13,598 bases of DNA from Deltaproteobacteria bacterium (GCA_026988585.1 JALSKY010000177.1:1-13598); one strand, 5' to 3'; numbered from the stretch's first letter, positions 1-8,193 are shown. Notes: generated by a model from the letters alone, not told the origin. Made by a program: numbers and translations.

Positions 1-2
1 TT

Positions 3-32
3 AAAAAAAGGGAGATTCATATCTCCCTTTTT
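3..32 (-). terminator. Intrinsic terminator of the mla-pgi operon
   Basis: A perfect inverted repeat pairs bases 5-16 with 21-32 around a 4-base loop. On the minus strand it is a GGGAGAT/ATCTCCC stem followed by a run of seven T, about 30 bases past the pgi stop. The A/T flanks also pair, so it could work in both directions and end a plus-strand gene entering from the left, but the minus-strand reading fits best. Confidence 0.88.
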
Positions 33-61
33 CCTTGCTGGTGGGGTCAAAAACTGCAGTC

Positions 62-1741
62 TCAAAGCCTGGCTGCCCTGGACAACACCTTGCTGAAACT
101 CCTGAGTCCAAGGAGATAATCCGCTGGCAAATGGACATGAACCACCCTTTTCCTCTTGTCATTTAGCGCCTCGAAATCACCAACAGCCTGGGCAAACTGG
201 ATATGCCAGAAACTTGTATCAAACTCCGGGACTTCAGGATATTCCCGGTCCCTCTTTCTGGTAAAGATGATAAAACCTGCAGAGAGTGGCCCACCCTTGT
301 GGATCTGGCCTGTGGAATGGAGATACCTGGGACCATACCCCATAACCGTGGCACACCCGCGCTCCTGCCGTACCATGTGTCTCATCTCACTGATGACCTC
401 TTCCAGTTCAGGATCATAGGGAAGATAGGGAAGAAAGCCTAAATATCCCCAGGTGGGAAGCACATTGAACATATCCCTGAGAGCGCGGGCCAATCCCTTC
501 ATGGAGGCTGCCAGCAGGGAGGATGGCCTGAAGGTTATCTGGCTCTGAGGGTCCACCCAAAAATTCACCGGCATCTTGCCCTCTTTGCGGTAATGGTCCA
601 GCACCAACCTGGTCTTCTCCTTGGCCAAGGTTACATCCGGCTCATCAAAGGCATTGACACCAAGGAAGTGACAGGCCAGGGCAACGGCAAACTCCCATAC
701 AAAACACTGGGCGAAGAGATCGTATCTGTCCTTCAATGTCATCTTGAACAGTGGAAAATCGGCCTCTTGCAACTCCTTGACAAAGGCATCCAGGGATTCC
801 TCTTCAGGAGTATCCTCCATTCTGAGATAGGCAAATATGCGCTCCCCCCCATAAAAACCAGGGATTCCGGTAGATTCACCAAAAATCGGCACTATTCCCA
901 TGGTATCCTTGCCGCTGCTCTCAGCAATGAGCTGCTCCAGCCACAAACCAAAGCTGTAGATACCGCTGTCTATCAACAGGCTCAGCTTGTCCCTGCTCTG
1001 AGCAGAATATTCGCCAAGAAACTCTCCCAGCATATAACCAGGATTTTCATTCAGGGGTACGCCTGGACGACACTGTTCCATGGCCTCCTTTGCCCTTTTC
1101 AGAATCAACTCCAGATCAAGGCCCATCAGGGCGGCTGGAACCATGCCAAAATGGGATATGGCTGAATAACGCCCTCCTACATCGGGGAAACCGTGAAAAC
1201 AGTACCTGAAAGACCTTTCCCGGGCTAAATCCTCCAGCGGCGTGCCCGGATCGGTGATGGCGATGAAATGGGAACCTGGCTCATCCACCTCTTCTGAGGC
1301 CTTGTGCCAAAAATAGTTGAAAAATGCCTTTACCTCAGTGGTGGTGCCTGATTTGCTGGAAACTATAAAAAGGGTATTGGAAATACCCAAAGAATAGATC
1401 TTCTCCACCTCTACCGGATCTGTGCTGTCCAGGACCTTAAGCTCCGGATATCCTGGCTGAGCCCCAAAGATCTCAGAAAGGACCAGGGGAAAAAGGCTGG
1501 ACCCACCCATACCAAGGACCACTACATACCGAAATCCCTGCCCTTTTATCTCCTGGGCAACCTGGCTGATCTCAGGAATATGGTCTCCCATCCGATCCGG
1601 CAGGTCCAGCCAGCCCAGCCTGTTGCGTACATGGGCCTGGGCATCCGGGTCCTGCGTCCAGAGCATGGCGTCTCTTTCCCATACCCGCTCAACGGTTTTC
1701 TCCTTCTCTTCCTGGGTCAAACTGAACGGCCTGATTATCAC
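62..1741 (-). CDS. pgi: Glucose-6-phosphate isomerase, of the transaldolase-Pgi type
   Basis: Interconverts glucose 6-phosphate and fructose 6-phosphate in the cytoplasm (glycolysis, gluconeogenesis). The 559 residues hold two SIS-type sugar-phosphate folds. Visible motifs are the glycine-rich loop VVLGMGGSSL (74-83), the phosphate-binding SSKSGTTTE (128-136), the family signature DVGGRYSAIS (187-196), the catalytic-Glu segment AESSGK (273-278), NAFDEPDV (363-370) and HSTGQIHKGGP (475-485). The C-terminal part, with GYGPRYLHSTGQ and later AQAVGDFEAL, resembles the isomerase half of bifunctional transaldolase/Pgi proteins rather than the E. coli enzyme. No transaldolase part is present: the gene starts at its own GTG behind a strong GGGAGGAA Shine-Dalgarno. 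It lies 44 bases after mlaC and is the last gene before the terminator, so it is probably co-transcribed with the Mla genes. Confidence 0.93.
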   Translation of the reverse strand: MIIRPFSLTQEEKEKTVERVWERDAMLWTQDPDAQAHVRNRLGWLDLPDRMGDHIPEISQVAQEIKGQGFRYVVVLGMGGSSLFPLVLSEIFGAQPGYPELKVLDSTDPVEVEKIYSLGISNTLFIVSSKSGTTTEVKAFFNYFWHKASEEVDEPGSHFIAITDPGTPLEDLARERSFRYCFHGFPDVGGRYSAISHFGMVPAALMGLDLELILKRAKEAMEQCRPGVPLNENPGYMLGEFLGEYSAQSRDKLSLLIDSGIYSFGLWLEQLIAESSGKDTMGIVPIFGESTGIPGFYGGERIFAYLRMEDTPEEESLDAFVKELQEADFPLFKMTLKDRYDLFAQCFVWEFAVALACHFLGVNAFDEPDVTLAKEKTRLVLDHYRKEGKMPVNFWVDPQSQITFRPSSLLAASMKGLARALRDMFNVLPTWGYLGFLPYLPYDPELEEVISEMRHMVRQERGCATVMGYGPRYLHSTGQIHKGGPLSAGFIIFTRKRDREYPEVPEFDTSFWHIQFAQAVGDFEALNDKRKRVVHVHLPADYLLGLRSFSKVLSRAARL

Positions 1742-1785
1742 TGTTTCCTCCCCCCTGAATATCGAAAATGGATAAAATGCGCTCC

Positions 1786-2520
1786 CTATCCCCTGACAGG
1801 CTCTGTGCCCATCTGCTGTTGGCCGAGATTCTGAACCTTTCCTCTCATAAATGCCAGCAGTTCCTCTGGGCTCTTTTTTCTGAGTATTTGCTGGAACTGG
1901 GAACGATAGTTCTTTACCAGGCTCACGCCCTCCACTATCACATCATATCCCACCCATCTGTCACCCCTTTTTTTGAGCCGATAGGCCACCGGGATCTCAA
2001 GATCCTCAGTGATGATCTTGGTGTTCACCAGATATTTATCACGTCCAACCTGTTTGGCAGCCTCATATACAACCTTTTCCCCGGAATAGTTCTCTATCTT
2101 GGTCAAATAGACCTTTTCCAGCATTTTTGAGAAGAGTTCCTGAAATTCCTTGAACTCTTCAGGTGAAAACTTCCTCCAATACCTGCCAAGCACCCTTTTG
2201 GATATCATATCAAAATCAAAGAGATCCCTGAAGAGTGCCCTGAGTCTTGCCTTGCGTTCCTCAGCCTTCTCCTCAACTTTCATTGACGGATCGGAAACAA
2301 TGGCTATGACCTGATCCACACATGCCTTGACCACCGCCTCAGGATCCTGCTGCCCCTGGTTACAGACCCTGCTGGAATCTGCTGCAAAAGTTGAAGGGAC
2401 AAAGCCAATAAACAGGACCAGGATCAGCAATGCAGCAACAGGCAGAAACCTTGTAATCATCCTTGTTGTTAACTGCCTGCGGGAACCCCTCATACATTTG
2501 CCCTTATCTCCATATCTCAC
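1786..2520 (-). CDS. mlaC: MlaC-type periplasmic phospholipid-binding protein
   Basis: Soluble carrier of the Mla pathway; it ferries phospholipid across the periplasm between the inner-membrane MlaFED complex and the outer membrane. At 244 residues it has the usual family length. A basic N-terminus (RRQLTTRMITR), a hydrophobic stretch at about 25-41 and an STFA/A site near 46-47 form a signal peptidase I signal. The MlaC/Ttg2D domain covers about 62-225, with the typical FDFDMISKRVLGRYWRKFSP segment (101-120). The GTG start overlaps the mlaD stop (GTGA), and AAGGAGG lies about 10 bases upstream. An ATG nine codons downstream (2493) with AGGG in front is a credible alternative and leaves the signal intact. 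The nearby Cys53 is past the cleavage site and is not in a lipobox. Confidence 0.92.
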   Translation of the reverse strand: MRYGDKGKCMRGSRRQLTTRMITRFLPVAALLILVLFIGFVPSTFAADSSRVCNQGQQDPEAVVKACVDQVIAIVSDPSMKVEEKAEERKARLRALFRDLFDFDMISKRVLGRYWRKFSPEEFKEFQELFSKMLEKVYLTKIENYSGEKVVYEAAKQVGRDKYLVNTKIITEDLEIPVAYRLKKRGDRWVGYDVIVEGVSLVKNYRSQFQQILRKKSPEELLAFMRGKVQNLGQQQMGTEPVRG

Positions 2521-2984
2521 TTGTCTGAATCCTCCTTATCCATTGAACCAAAGACATATTTTCCTATCAATGACTCTATATCCAGAGCCGATTCTGTGTC
2601 TGAAATAAAGTCTCCTGGTTGCAGCAGCTCATCAGAACCTCCTGGAGTTATGCTGACATATTTGTCCCCTATGAGTCCGCTGGTCTTGATGGAAGCTATG
2701 GCATCCTCCTGAACGGGTACCCCTTTTATTATCTTCATGGTAACTAAGGCCATAAAATCCTTGGTGTCCAGGGTTATCGCCTTGACCCTGCCAACCTCCA
2801 CTCCGGCCATCTGCACACTGCTATCCGGCTTCAAACCTGCCACAGACTCAAATTTGGCAGACAACTCATAATAATTCCCGCCTATCAACTCCATCTTTCC
2901 CAGTTTGAAGGTGAGATACGCCACACATATCAAACCAATGAGCACAAAGATTCCTACAACTGTTTCCTGTGAATATTTTTTCAT
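2517..2984 (-). CDS. mlaD: MlaD, MCE-domain lipid transport protein
   Basis: Inner-membrane-anchored MCE protein that forms a ring on the periplasmic face of the MlaFED complex and passes phospholipid to or from MlaC. The 155 residues show one N-terminal membrane helix (about 10-28) and one MCE domain (about 38-116) with the characteristic VAGLKPDSSVQMAGVEVGRV (48-67) and TSGLIGDKYVSITPG (101-115) segments. A short acidic tail follows. I chose the ATG at 2984: it overlaps the mlaF stop as ATGA, has AAGGGGTGG about 7 bases upstream and gives the usual short N-terminus (MKKYSQETVVGIF). A GTG eight codons upstream (3008) would lie inside mlaF and is less likely. The 3' end overlaps the mlaC start by three bases, so translation is probably coupled. 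Confidence 0.93.
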   Translation of the reverse strand: MKKYSQETVVGIFVLIGLICVAYLTFKLGKMELIGGNYYELSAKFESVAGLKPDSSVQMAGVEVGRVKAITLDTKDFMALVTMKIIKGVPVQEDAIASIKTSGLIGDKYVSITPGGSDELLQPGDFISDTESALDIESLIGKYVFGSMDKEDSDK

Positions 2985-4213
2985 TCTCTGCCACCCCTTG
3001 GACGACACTCCATTTTCATCACTGTATTCAATTCATCATGCAGCTGGCTGATAAGTTCCTGGAACCGCACCCTCCTATCCACCTCTTTCACCGAAGCCTT
3101 TATCTCAAAATCTACACAGACCTTGGGATAGGTGGATGGATCCATGATCCTTGAATCGTTGCAGTCAGCAATTATTTCCTGCAGAATCATAGCAGCCCTG
3201 TCACGGTTCACACCAGGCAGCAGGGCAAGAACCCCCTCTGTTTCACATCTTGCAGCCTTCCCAGGACCTATGGCGTCCTTAAGGGCCATACCAACGCACT
3301 GAAAGATCCTCTGAGCTGCAATATACCCAACCTGCTCCCTTATCTTCTCCAGGCTGTCCACCTGAAGCAGCAAAAGGCAAAAGGGTGCCCCCCTATCCTC
3401 TACAGTCTCCAAGGCCTTCTTGATATCCCTTTCCAGCTCTTCCCATGAACACAAGCCGGTGAGCTGATCCTGGAGAGACTCCTGACCATGGATAAATTCC
3501 CAAACGATCTCATTATCAGACTGTTCCAGCTCCACAGGAGTGCCCTGAAATGGAATCCGCTTGTTGTCAATGATGGCCACCCGATTGCTGATGAAAAATA
3601 TATCGGGAATATCATGGCTCACCACTACTGCTGTAAAACCGATGGCCTTCTGATAATGAGCTATCATATTCAGCACAGCATTTTTTCTCAGGGGATCCAG
3701 ACCGGTTGTGGGTTCATCAAAGAGGATCATCTTGGGTTCGGTAACAAGTGCCCGGGCCAGGGCCACCCGTTTCTGCATTCCACCGGAGATCTGGGAGGGA
3801 TATTTATCCTCCACGTCTATAAGCTCAAACTGCTCCAGTCTCGAATGCACCTTGCCGTCTATCTCCTTCCTGGTAAACCCGCCTCTCTCTACCAGGGGAA
3901 GCGCAATGTTTTCATAAACGGTCATGGAATCGAACAGGGCGTTGCTCTGGAACATATAGCTCAGGGAACGCTTGAACTCTCGCCACTCATCACGGGTAAA
4001 CTCCCTGAGTGGCTTTCCTCTAACCAGGATTTCACCACTGTCCGGCTTTATCAGACCTATCACATGCTTCAGCAGTACACTCTTGCCCCCGCCGCTCTTG
4101 CCAATGATTGCAGTAATCTCTCCCTCATATATGGAAAGATTCACACCATCCAAAACCAGGTGGGAACCGAAGCTCTTTCTGATATCTCTTAACTGAATAA
4201 ACGGCTCTGCCAT
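2981..4213 (-). CDS. mlaF: MlaF ATPase fused to a degenerate GGDEF-like domain
   Basis: Cytoplasmic ATPase that powers the MlaFEDC phospholipid transporter. Residues 1 to about 245 are a complete ABC domain: Walker A GKSGGGKS (38-45), Q-loop Gln89 in MFQSNALFD, signature SGGMQ (143-147), Walker B ILFDEP with Asp166/Glu167, and switch His200. MlaF is normally about 260-270 residues; this protein has 410. The extra part (about 249-405) opens with DQLTGL (249-254), the entry motif of GGDEF domains, and continues with LLLLQVDSLEKI and an ARC-ETEGV-LALLPG stretch aligning with ARY-GGDEF-AVLLPG. The signature residues, first metal Asp (now Gln284) and nucleotide Asn (now Arg292) are lost, so cyclase activity is not expected. 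The ATG at 4213 has GGAG 9 bases upstream; the ATG at 4228 overlaps the mlaE stop (ATGA) but lacks a clear ribosome site. Confidence 0.92.
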   Translation of the reverse strand: MAEPFIQLRDIRKSFGSHLVLDGVNLSIYEGEITAIIGKSGGGKSVLLKHVIGLIKPDSGEILVRGKPLREFTRDEWREFKRSLSYMFQSNALFDSMTVYENIALPLVERGGFTRKEIDGKVHSRLEQFELIDVEDKYPSQISGGMQKRVALARALVTEPKMILFDEPTTGLDPLRKNAVLNMIAHYQKAIGFTAVVVSHDIPDIFFISNRVAIIDNKRIPFQGTPVELEQSDNEIVWEFIHGQESLQDQLTGLCSWEELERDIKKALETVEDRGAPFCLLLLQVDSLEKIREQVGYIAAQRIFQCVGMALKDAIGPGKAARCETEGVLALLPGVNRDRAAMILQEIIADCNDSRIMDPSTYPKVCVDFEIKASVKEVDRRVRFQELISQLHDELNTVMKMECRPRGGRE

Positions 4214-4227
4214 AAAAAGCGTCTCCA

Positions 4228-5052
4228 TCAGAGAAGAAAAGAGGTCAAGACGTAATCAACAATGAGCACAGTTACCGATGAGATCACAACTGCAGAGGTA
4301 GTAGCATAACTGACCCCCTTTGCCCCGAAACCTCCAGACCTCATATGGGTGAAATATCCCTGAAAGCAGCATACAACCGAGACCACCACAGCAAAGGCCA
4401 GGGCCTTGTAAAAACCCCCAGTCACATCCTCAAGCACTACGCTGTCATACATCCTGTTAAAGTAGATTCCAGAATTGATTCCAAGCTGAACAACGCCAGT
4501 AAGATAACCGCCCAGGATACCTATTACGTCGAAAAGGGCTGTCAGCAACGGAAAAACAATTATGGATGCGGCAATCCTCGGGGCAACGAGAAACTTCATG
4601 GGATTGATATCCATGGTATCAAGGGCATCTATCTGTTCGGATATCCTCATGATCCCTATCTCGGCAGCCATGGATGAACCAGCCCTGCCAATGACCATCA
4701 ATGCCGTGAGTACCGGCCCAAGCTCCCTGATGAGTGAAAGGGCTACTGCCGCTCCCAACAGCCCCTCTGAACCAAACTTCACAAGGGTGTAATATCCCTG
4801 CAACCCCAGAACCATGCCAGTAAAGAGCCCTATGAGAGAAATGATGAGAACTGATTTTACCCCGATGAAATAGACCTGCTGAACAATCTTTCTGATCTGC
4901 AGCGGAGCAGTAAAAATCAGAATGAATCCATGAAGGGCAAAGAGTGCTATGGCCCCGAGCTCGCTGATCAGCTTCAAAAAGACGCGCCCCCACCAGGCAC
5001 AGAAATCCAGGGGGTTAAACTTCTGTTTTATTTTCTGGGTCTCAGGATTCAT
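4228..5052 (-). CDS. mlaE: MlaE-type permease of the phospholipid ABC transporter
   Basis: Integral membrane subunit of the Mla transporter; two copies form the lipid path beneath the MlaD ring and are driven by MlaF. The 274 residues have an amphipathic N-terminus and about five or six hydrophobic helices (around 35-48, 63-85, 98-121, 160-190, 216-234 and 252-272). The family hallmark is the conserved block RELGPVLTALMVIGRAG (109-125) followed by EQIDALDTMDINPMKFLVAPR (139-159), the coupling region that contacts the ATPase. The ATG start has AGGGGCAGAGG directly upstream. It is the first of four tightly packed Mla genes. MlaB (STAS subunit) and MlaA (outer-membrane lipoprotein) are not in this window. 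Confidence 0.95.
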   Translation of the reverse strand: MNPETQKIKQKFNPLDFCAWWGRVFLKLISELGAIALFALHGFILIFTAPLQIRKIVQQVYFIGVKSVLIISLIGLFTGMVLGLQGYYTLVKFGSEGLLGAAVALSLIRELGPVLTALMVIGRAGSSMAAEIGIMRISEQIDALDTMDINPMKFLVAPRIAASIIVFPLLTALFDVIGILGGYLTGVVQLGINSGIYFNRMYDSVVLEDVTGGFYKALAFAVVVSVVCCFQGYFTHMRSGGFGAKGVSYATTSAVVISSVTVLIVDYVLTSFLL

Positions 5053-5125
5053 CCTCTGCCCCTAAAATCATGCCATTTTCTCTGTAAAAAATCACAAAAC
5101 TCCATTCGGATCAATCTGTGTACAT

Positions 5126-5148
5126 GCAGGCTACAGCAAGATGCCTGC
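5126..5148. other. Small inverted repeat between ferredoxin and mlaE genes
   Basis: GCAGGC (5126-5131) pairs with GCCTGC (5143-5148) around an 11-base loop, in the 131-base gap between the ferredoxin stop and the mlaE start. No T run follows on either strand, so it is not a convincing terminator. It could be a leader hairpin or chance; confidence is low. Confidence 0.25.
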
Positions 5149-5183
5149 CATAACAAAAGAATGGCCTAAGGTCGCAGCAACGT

Positions 5184-5393
5184 TCATTCATCCAGATCTA
5201 TGTCCGCCTCAATGCAGTTGGCAGGACAGACCAAGATCGCCTGCTTCAAATCCTCTTCTGAACAGCCATCCAGATCCTTTATTATGGGTAGATCCTCAGA
5301 ATCATCCATTTCAAAGGCATCAGGAGCCACCTCTTCACAGGCTCCGCACCCCTTGCATCTGGATCGATCCAGATAAACGCTGTCTCTATCCAT
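5184..5393 (-). CDS. Small single-cluster 4Fe-4S ferredoxin
   Basis: Small acidic soluble electron carrier of about 69 residues. Three cysteines of one cluster are in CKGCGAC (Cys13, 16, 19) and the fourth is the Cys-Pro cysteine (Cys56), the pattern of single-cluster ferredoxins such as those of Desulfovibrio and Pyrococcus. Two further cysteines, Cys44 and Cys60, are not at the positions of the known structural disulfide in that group; what they do is unclear. I chose the ATG at 5393 because AGGAGA lies 6 bases upstream; an ATG six codons earlier (5411) has no good ribosome site. The gene sits 131 bases before mlaE and 197 bases after the hybrid kinase. Its redox partner cannot be told from this context. 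Confidence 0.88.
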   Translation of the reverse strand: MDRDSVYLDRSRCKGCGACEEVAPDAFEMDDSEDLPIIKDLDGCSEEDLKQAILVCPANCIEADIDLDE

Positions 5394-5446
5394 GGAGATC
5401 TCCTGTTTCATGCTGTGTACCGAGAAACCTACGGGGAAATTTTTTA

Positions 5447-5474
5447 AATTTACTCTTATTCACTGAATCGTCAA
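5447..5474 (-). promoter_or_regulatory. Possible sigma-70 promoter for the ferredoxin (and mla) genes
   Basis: On the minus strand, TTGACG (5474-5469) and TAAATT (5452-5447) are separated by 16 bases in an A/T-rich stretch, about 54 bases before the chosen ferredoxin start. The -35 matches five of six consensus bases and the -10 four of six. The call rests on sequence resemblance only. Confidence 0.38.
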
Positions 5475-5589
5475 AGGAAAACTTGACATAAAAAATGGAC
5501 AGCTTCCTGCAAAGAGCAAACCCTTTTCATGGACTCTGAAATCAAAAAAGGCAGGACATATAGAACAGGAACAGACAGGGAGCAAACCG

Positions 5590-8193
5590 CTACTGCTCCA
5601 GAATCGATTTCACCTTCATGGAAAACTGCGAAAGGGTAAAGGGCTTCTGAAGAAAGGTGGAATCACCAGGCAAGATACCATGCCTGGAGATACGCTCAGC
5701 ACTATATCCGGACATATAAAGGACTTTCAGATCTGGAAGAAACTCCAGCACCTTTTCCGCAAGTTCCTTGCCACTCATTCCAGGCAGCACCAGATCAGTC
5801 AGCAGGAGTTCTATAGCCTGATCCGCTCCCACAGATTCTATATAGATCAAGGCATCTGACGGCTCCTTGAAACATCTGGCCTCAAACCCCATCTTCTTTA
5901 GAAATGTCCTGACCAGATGGAGGACCATGGGCTCATCTTCAACCACTACTACAGTCCGGCCAGTGCCATGCATCATCATATCTTCCTCGGCCGAGTCCTC
6001 ACCATTCTTCTCCTCAACATGGCCATGAACCAGCGGAAGCATTATGTGCACTGTAGTACCTGCTCCCTCTGCGCTGTCAATGCAGACATGTCCGCCACTC
6101 TGCTTGATGGTTCCATAAACCATGGAAAGTCCGAGCCCTGTTCCCTGCCCCAGCGGCTTGGTGGTAAAGAACGGCTCAAAGGCCCGATCCAGCACATCCT
6201 TGCTCATACCCGCACCATCATCCTGAACATCGACGCAGACATAGGTCCCGCTGCCACCAAAATCATCCCCGGGGACAGCCACAAAGGACTTCACCTCGGT
6301 TCTTATGGTGATGGTGCCACTGTTCTGGATGGCATCCTTGGCATTCAAAGCCAGGTTGAGCAATACCTGCTGGAACTGACCAGGATCGATCTCCACCACT
6401 GCATCAGACGGCATGAGTTCATAGCGTATTCTGATCCCCTCTCCAATGAGCCTCTCGAAGAGAACGGCTGATTCCCGCACAATCTTGTTGATGTTCACCC
6501 GTTTGGGCTGCAGGGCCTGTTTTCTGCTGAAGGCAAGGAGCTGACTGGTGGTCTCAGCAGCACGCTTGGCTGCAGTTATGATTATCTCAAGCTGCCTGTG
6601 ATAGGGATCGTCACTGTCCATATCCATCTGCATCATCTGGCAGTAGCCCAGAATAGCAGTCAACTGGTTATTGAAATCATGGGCGATGCCACCTGCGAGA
6701 CGGCCTATTGCCTCCATCTTCTGGGAGGCGCGAAACTGATCCTCCAATCTTTTGAGGGCAGTAACATCTGTACCGGTTATGAGATAGGAACCAAACCCCT
6801 TCTCCTGCCGGGAAAGAGGAGAGATTCTCCACGATATCAATCTTTTCTGCTCCCTGTCCTGCTCCTGCCTCAGATGGGTCTCTATCTGAAAGGGCAAACC
6901 ATCCCTTATGCACTCCTTAATGCCATGAATAAAACGTCCCTGTTCCGATTCAGGAACCATTACATCCCAGAAAAGACGCCCCTGAACCCGGTCTTCGCCT
7001 GGGACTCCGGCAATATCTGTCAGCACACTGTTTGCCTTTTGGATAAAGCCAAACCTGTCCACAGAGGCCACAATAAGACCGGCTGATTCTACAACAGCCC
7101 TGTTGAATCTCTTCTCCTCTTCAAGACGCCGCTCCATCTCCACGTTATGGCTTATATCCTCGACAAAACCATAACCACCCAGTATGAGCCCATCCTCTGT
7201 CCTCAAAGGAAAAATCTTGATGGAGAGAAGAAGATCCCTGCCTGAGATTGCACTGGTGTAAGGCCCTTTATGCCGGGCCACTTCACCACGAAGTACCCTC
7301 TTGACTAGCCCCTTCAAGACAGGATGGCTGTACCCCAGTAAGTTCTTTCCGACAATCCTGTCCAGTTTGACTCCAAGGATCTCTGCGAGCCTCTCATTGC
7401 TCTCTACAACTGTTCCTGCCCTGTCAAAACAGATAACTCCTACAGAACTCTGCTCTGTAAAAATCCTGTATCTCTGGCTGGCATCCTTCAATGCCAAAAG
7501 GCTGTCCATCTCATCGTTGATATCCACCATAGTAAACAGGTAGAAACAGTGGCCTGACATCTCCTGGTAAGGCATGGCAGAGAATCTGATCCACCTGAAA
7601 CTCCCATCAATATTGGTCAGCCTGAAACTGGCGGAACGGTGAGAATGGCCTTCAGAAATGGCATCCAGAAACTGGGTCAATCTTGCCCGATCCTCAGGAT
7701 GCACCATCTTTATGAACAGTTCGGATTCTTTAATAAACCTTTCCGCGGGGACACCTGTCCACTCAGAAATTCCGGCGGAGATATAACTGAAAGACCTGGG
7801 AGTAAAGCCTGAGGATACAGCCACTACTTCTGGAATGCGATCCAGTATCCACTCCCCGGTCTTCTCACAAAACTTCCAAAGGAAATAGCCTGGGGATAAA
7901 CTGTCTATACAGGTAAATTCATTATGTGCCAATATAACACCTGGTATATCCGGCTCTGAGAACCAGGTGATGGAAGAATCCAGAGATTCAGGCTGCTCAA
8001 GGGCCTTACGGACTACATCTGGAACGGTCAGCCATGAAACATCCATGACCGACCTGCCTACAGGATCAGACACACCCTTACGGGACAAACACTCCCTGAG
8101 CACGGAACTGATGCTATAAACCAGCTCTCCCTTCAGGAGAATAATGTTACCAGGAAACTTCTCTACTATCTCAGCGAGTTGATCAATATCCAT
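5590..8193 (-). CDS. Hybrid sensor histidine kinase with three PAS domains and a receiver
   Basis: Probably cytoplasmic: no membrane segment is visible in 867 residues. Domain order: an N-terminal part of about 120 residues I do not recognise; PAS 1 (about 121-235, PAS fold with HPEDRARL and a GSFRWIRFSA motif); PAS 2 (about 240-350); PAS 3 (about 362-482); HisKA with phospho-accepting His505 in GGIAHDFNNQL; HATPase with N-box Asn617, G1 DDGAG (658-662), F-box FEPFFTTK (672-679) and G2 GTGLGLS (684-690); then a C-terminal receiver with Glu752-Asp753, phosphorylation site Asp800, Ser828 and Lys850. All catalytic residues are present, so it should be active. The receiver implies a phosphorelay or feedback control. 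No separate response regulator or phosphotransfer protein is adjacent. The ATG start has no evident Shine-Dalgarno; it follows the flavoprotein gene by 34 bases, so read-through or coupling is likely. Confidence 0.93.
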   Translation of the reverse strand: MDIDQLAEIVEKFPGNIILLKGELVYSISSVLRECLSRKGVSDPVGRSVMDVSWLTVPDVVRKALEQPESLDSSITWFSEPDIPGVILAHNEFTCIDSLSPGYFLWKFCEKTGEWILDRIPEVVAVSSGFTPRSFSYISAGISEWTGVPAERFIKESELFIKMVHPEDRARLTQFLDAISEGHSHRSASFRLTNIDGSFRWIRFSAMPYQEMSGHCFYLFTMVDINDEMDSLLALKDASQRYRIFTEQSSVGVICFDRAGTVVESNERLAEILGVKLDRIVGKNLLGYSHPVLKGLVKRVLRGEVARHKGPYTSAISGRDLLLSIKIFPLRTEDGLILGGYGFVEDISHNVEMERRLEEEKRFNRAVVESAGLIVASVDRFGFIQKANSVLTDIAGVPGEDRVQGRLFWDVMVPESEQGRFIHGIKECIRDGLPFQIETHLRQEQDREQKRLISWRISPLSRQEKGFGSYLITGTDVTALKRLEDQFRASQKMEAIGRLAGGIAHDFNNQLTAILGYCQMMQMDMDSDDPYHRQLEIIITAAKRAAETTSQLLAFSRKQALQPKRVNINKIVRESAVLFERLIGEGIRIRYELMPSDAVVEIDPGQFQQVLLNLALNAKDAIQNSGTITIRTEVKSFVAVPGDDFGGSGTYVCVDVQDDGAGMSKDVLDRAFEPFFTTKPLGQGTGLGLSMVYGTIKQSGGHVCIDSAEGAGTTVHIMLPLVHGHVEEKNGEDSAEEDMMMHGTGRTVVVVEDEPMVLHLVRTFLKKMGFEARCFKEPSDALIYIESVGADQAIELLLTDLVLPGMSGKELAEKVLEFLPDLKVLYMSGYSAERISRHGILPGDSTFLQKPFTLSQFSMKVKSILEQ

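Noticed and set aside
593..1165. Plus-strand open frame of 190 codons opposite pgi
   Set aside because: It is opposite the clear pgi motifs and has no domain or start signal of its own.
2353..2370. Possible lipoprotein cysteine (Cys53) in MlaC
   Set aside because: It is several residues past the signal peptidase I site and has no L-x-x-C lipobox.
3488..4192. Plus-strand open frame of 234 codons opposite mlaF
   Set aside because: It lies wholly opposite the well-supported mlaF gene, has no ribosome site and shows no recognisable motif; it is a shadow of the coding strand.
5483..5488. Perfect TTGACA -35 on the plus strand
   Set aside because: No -10 element lies 16-18 bases downstream and no plus-strand gene follows.
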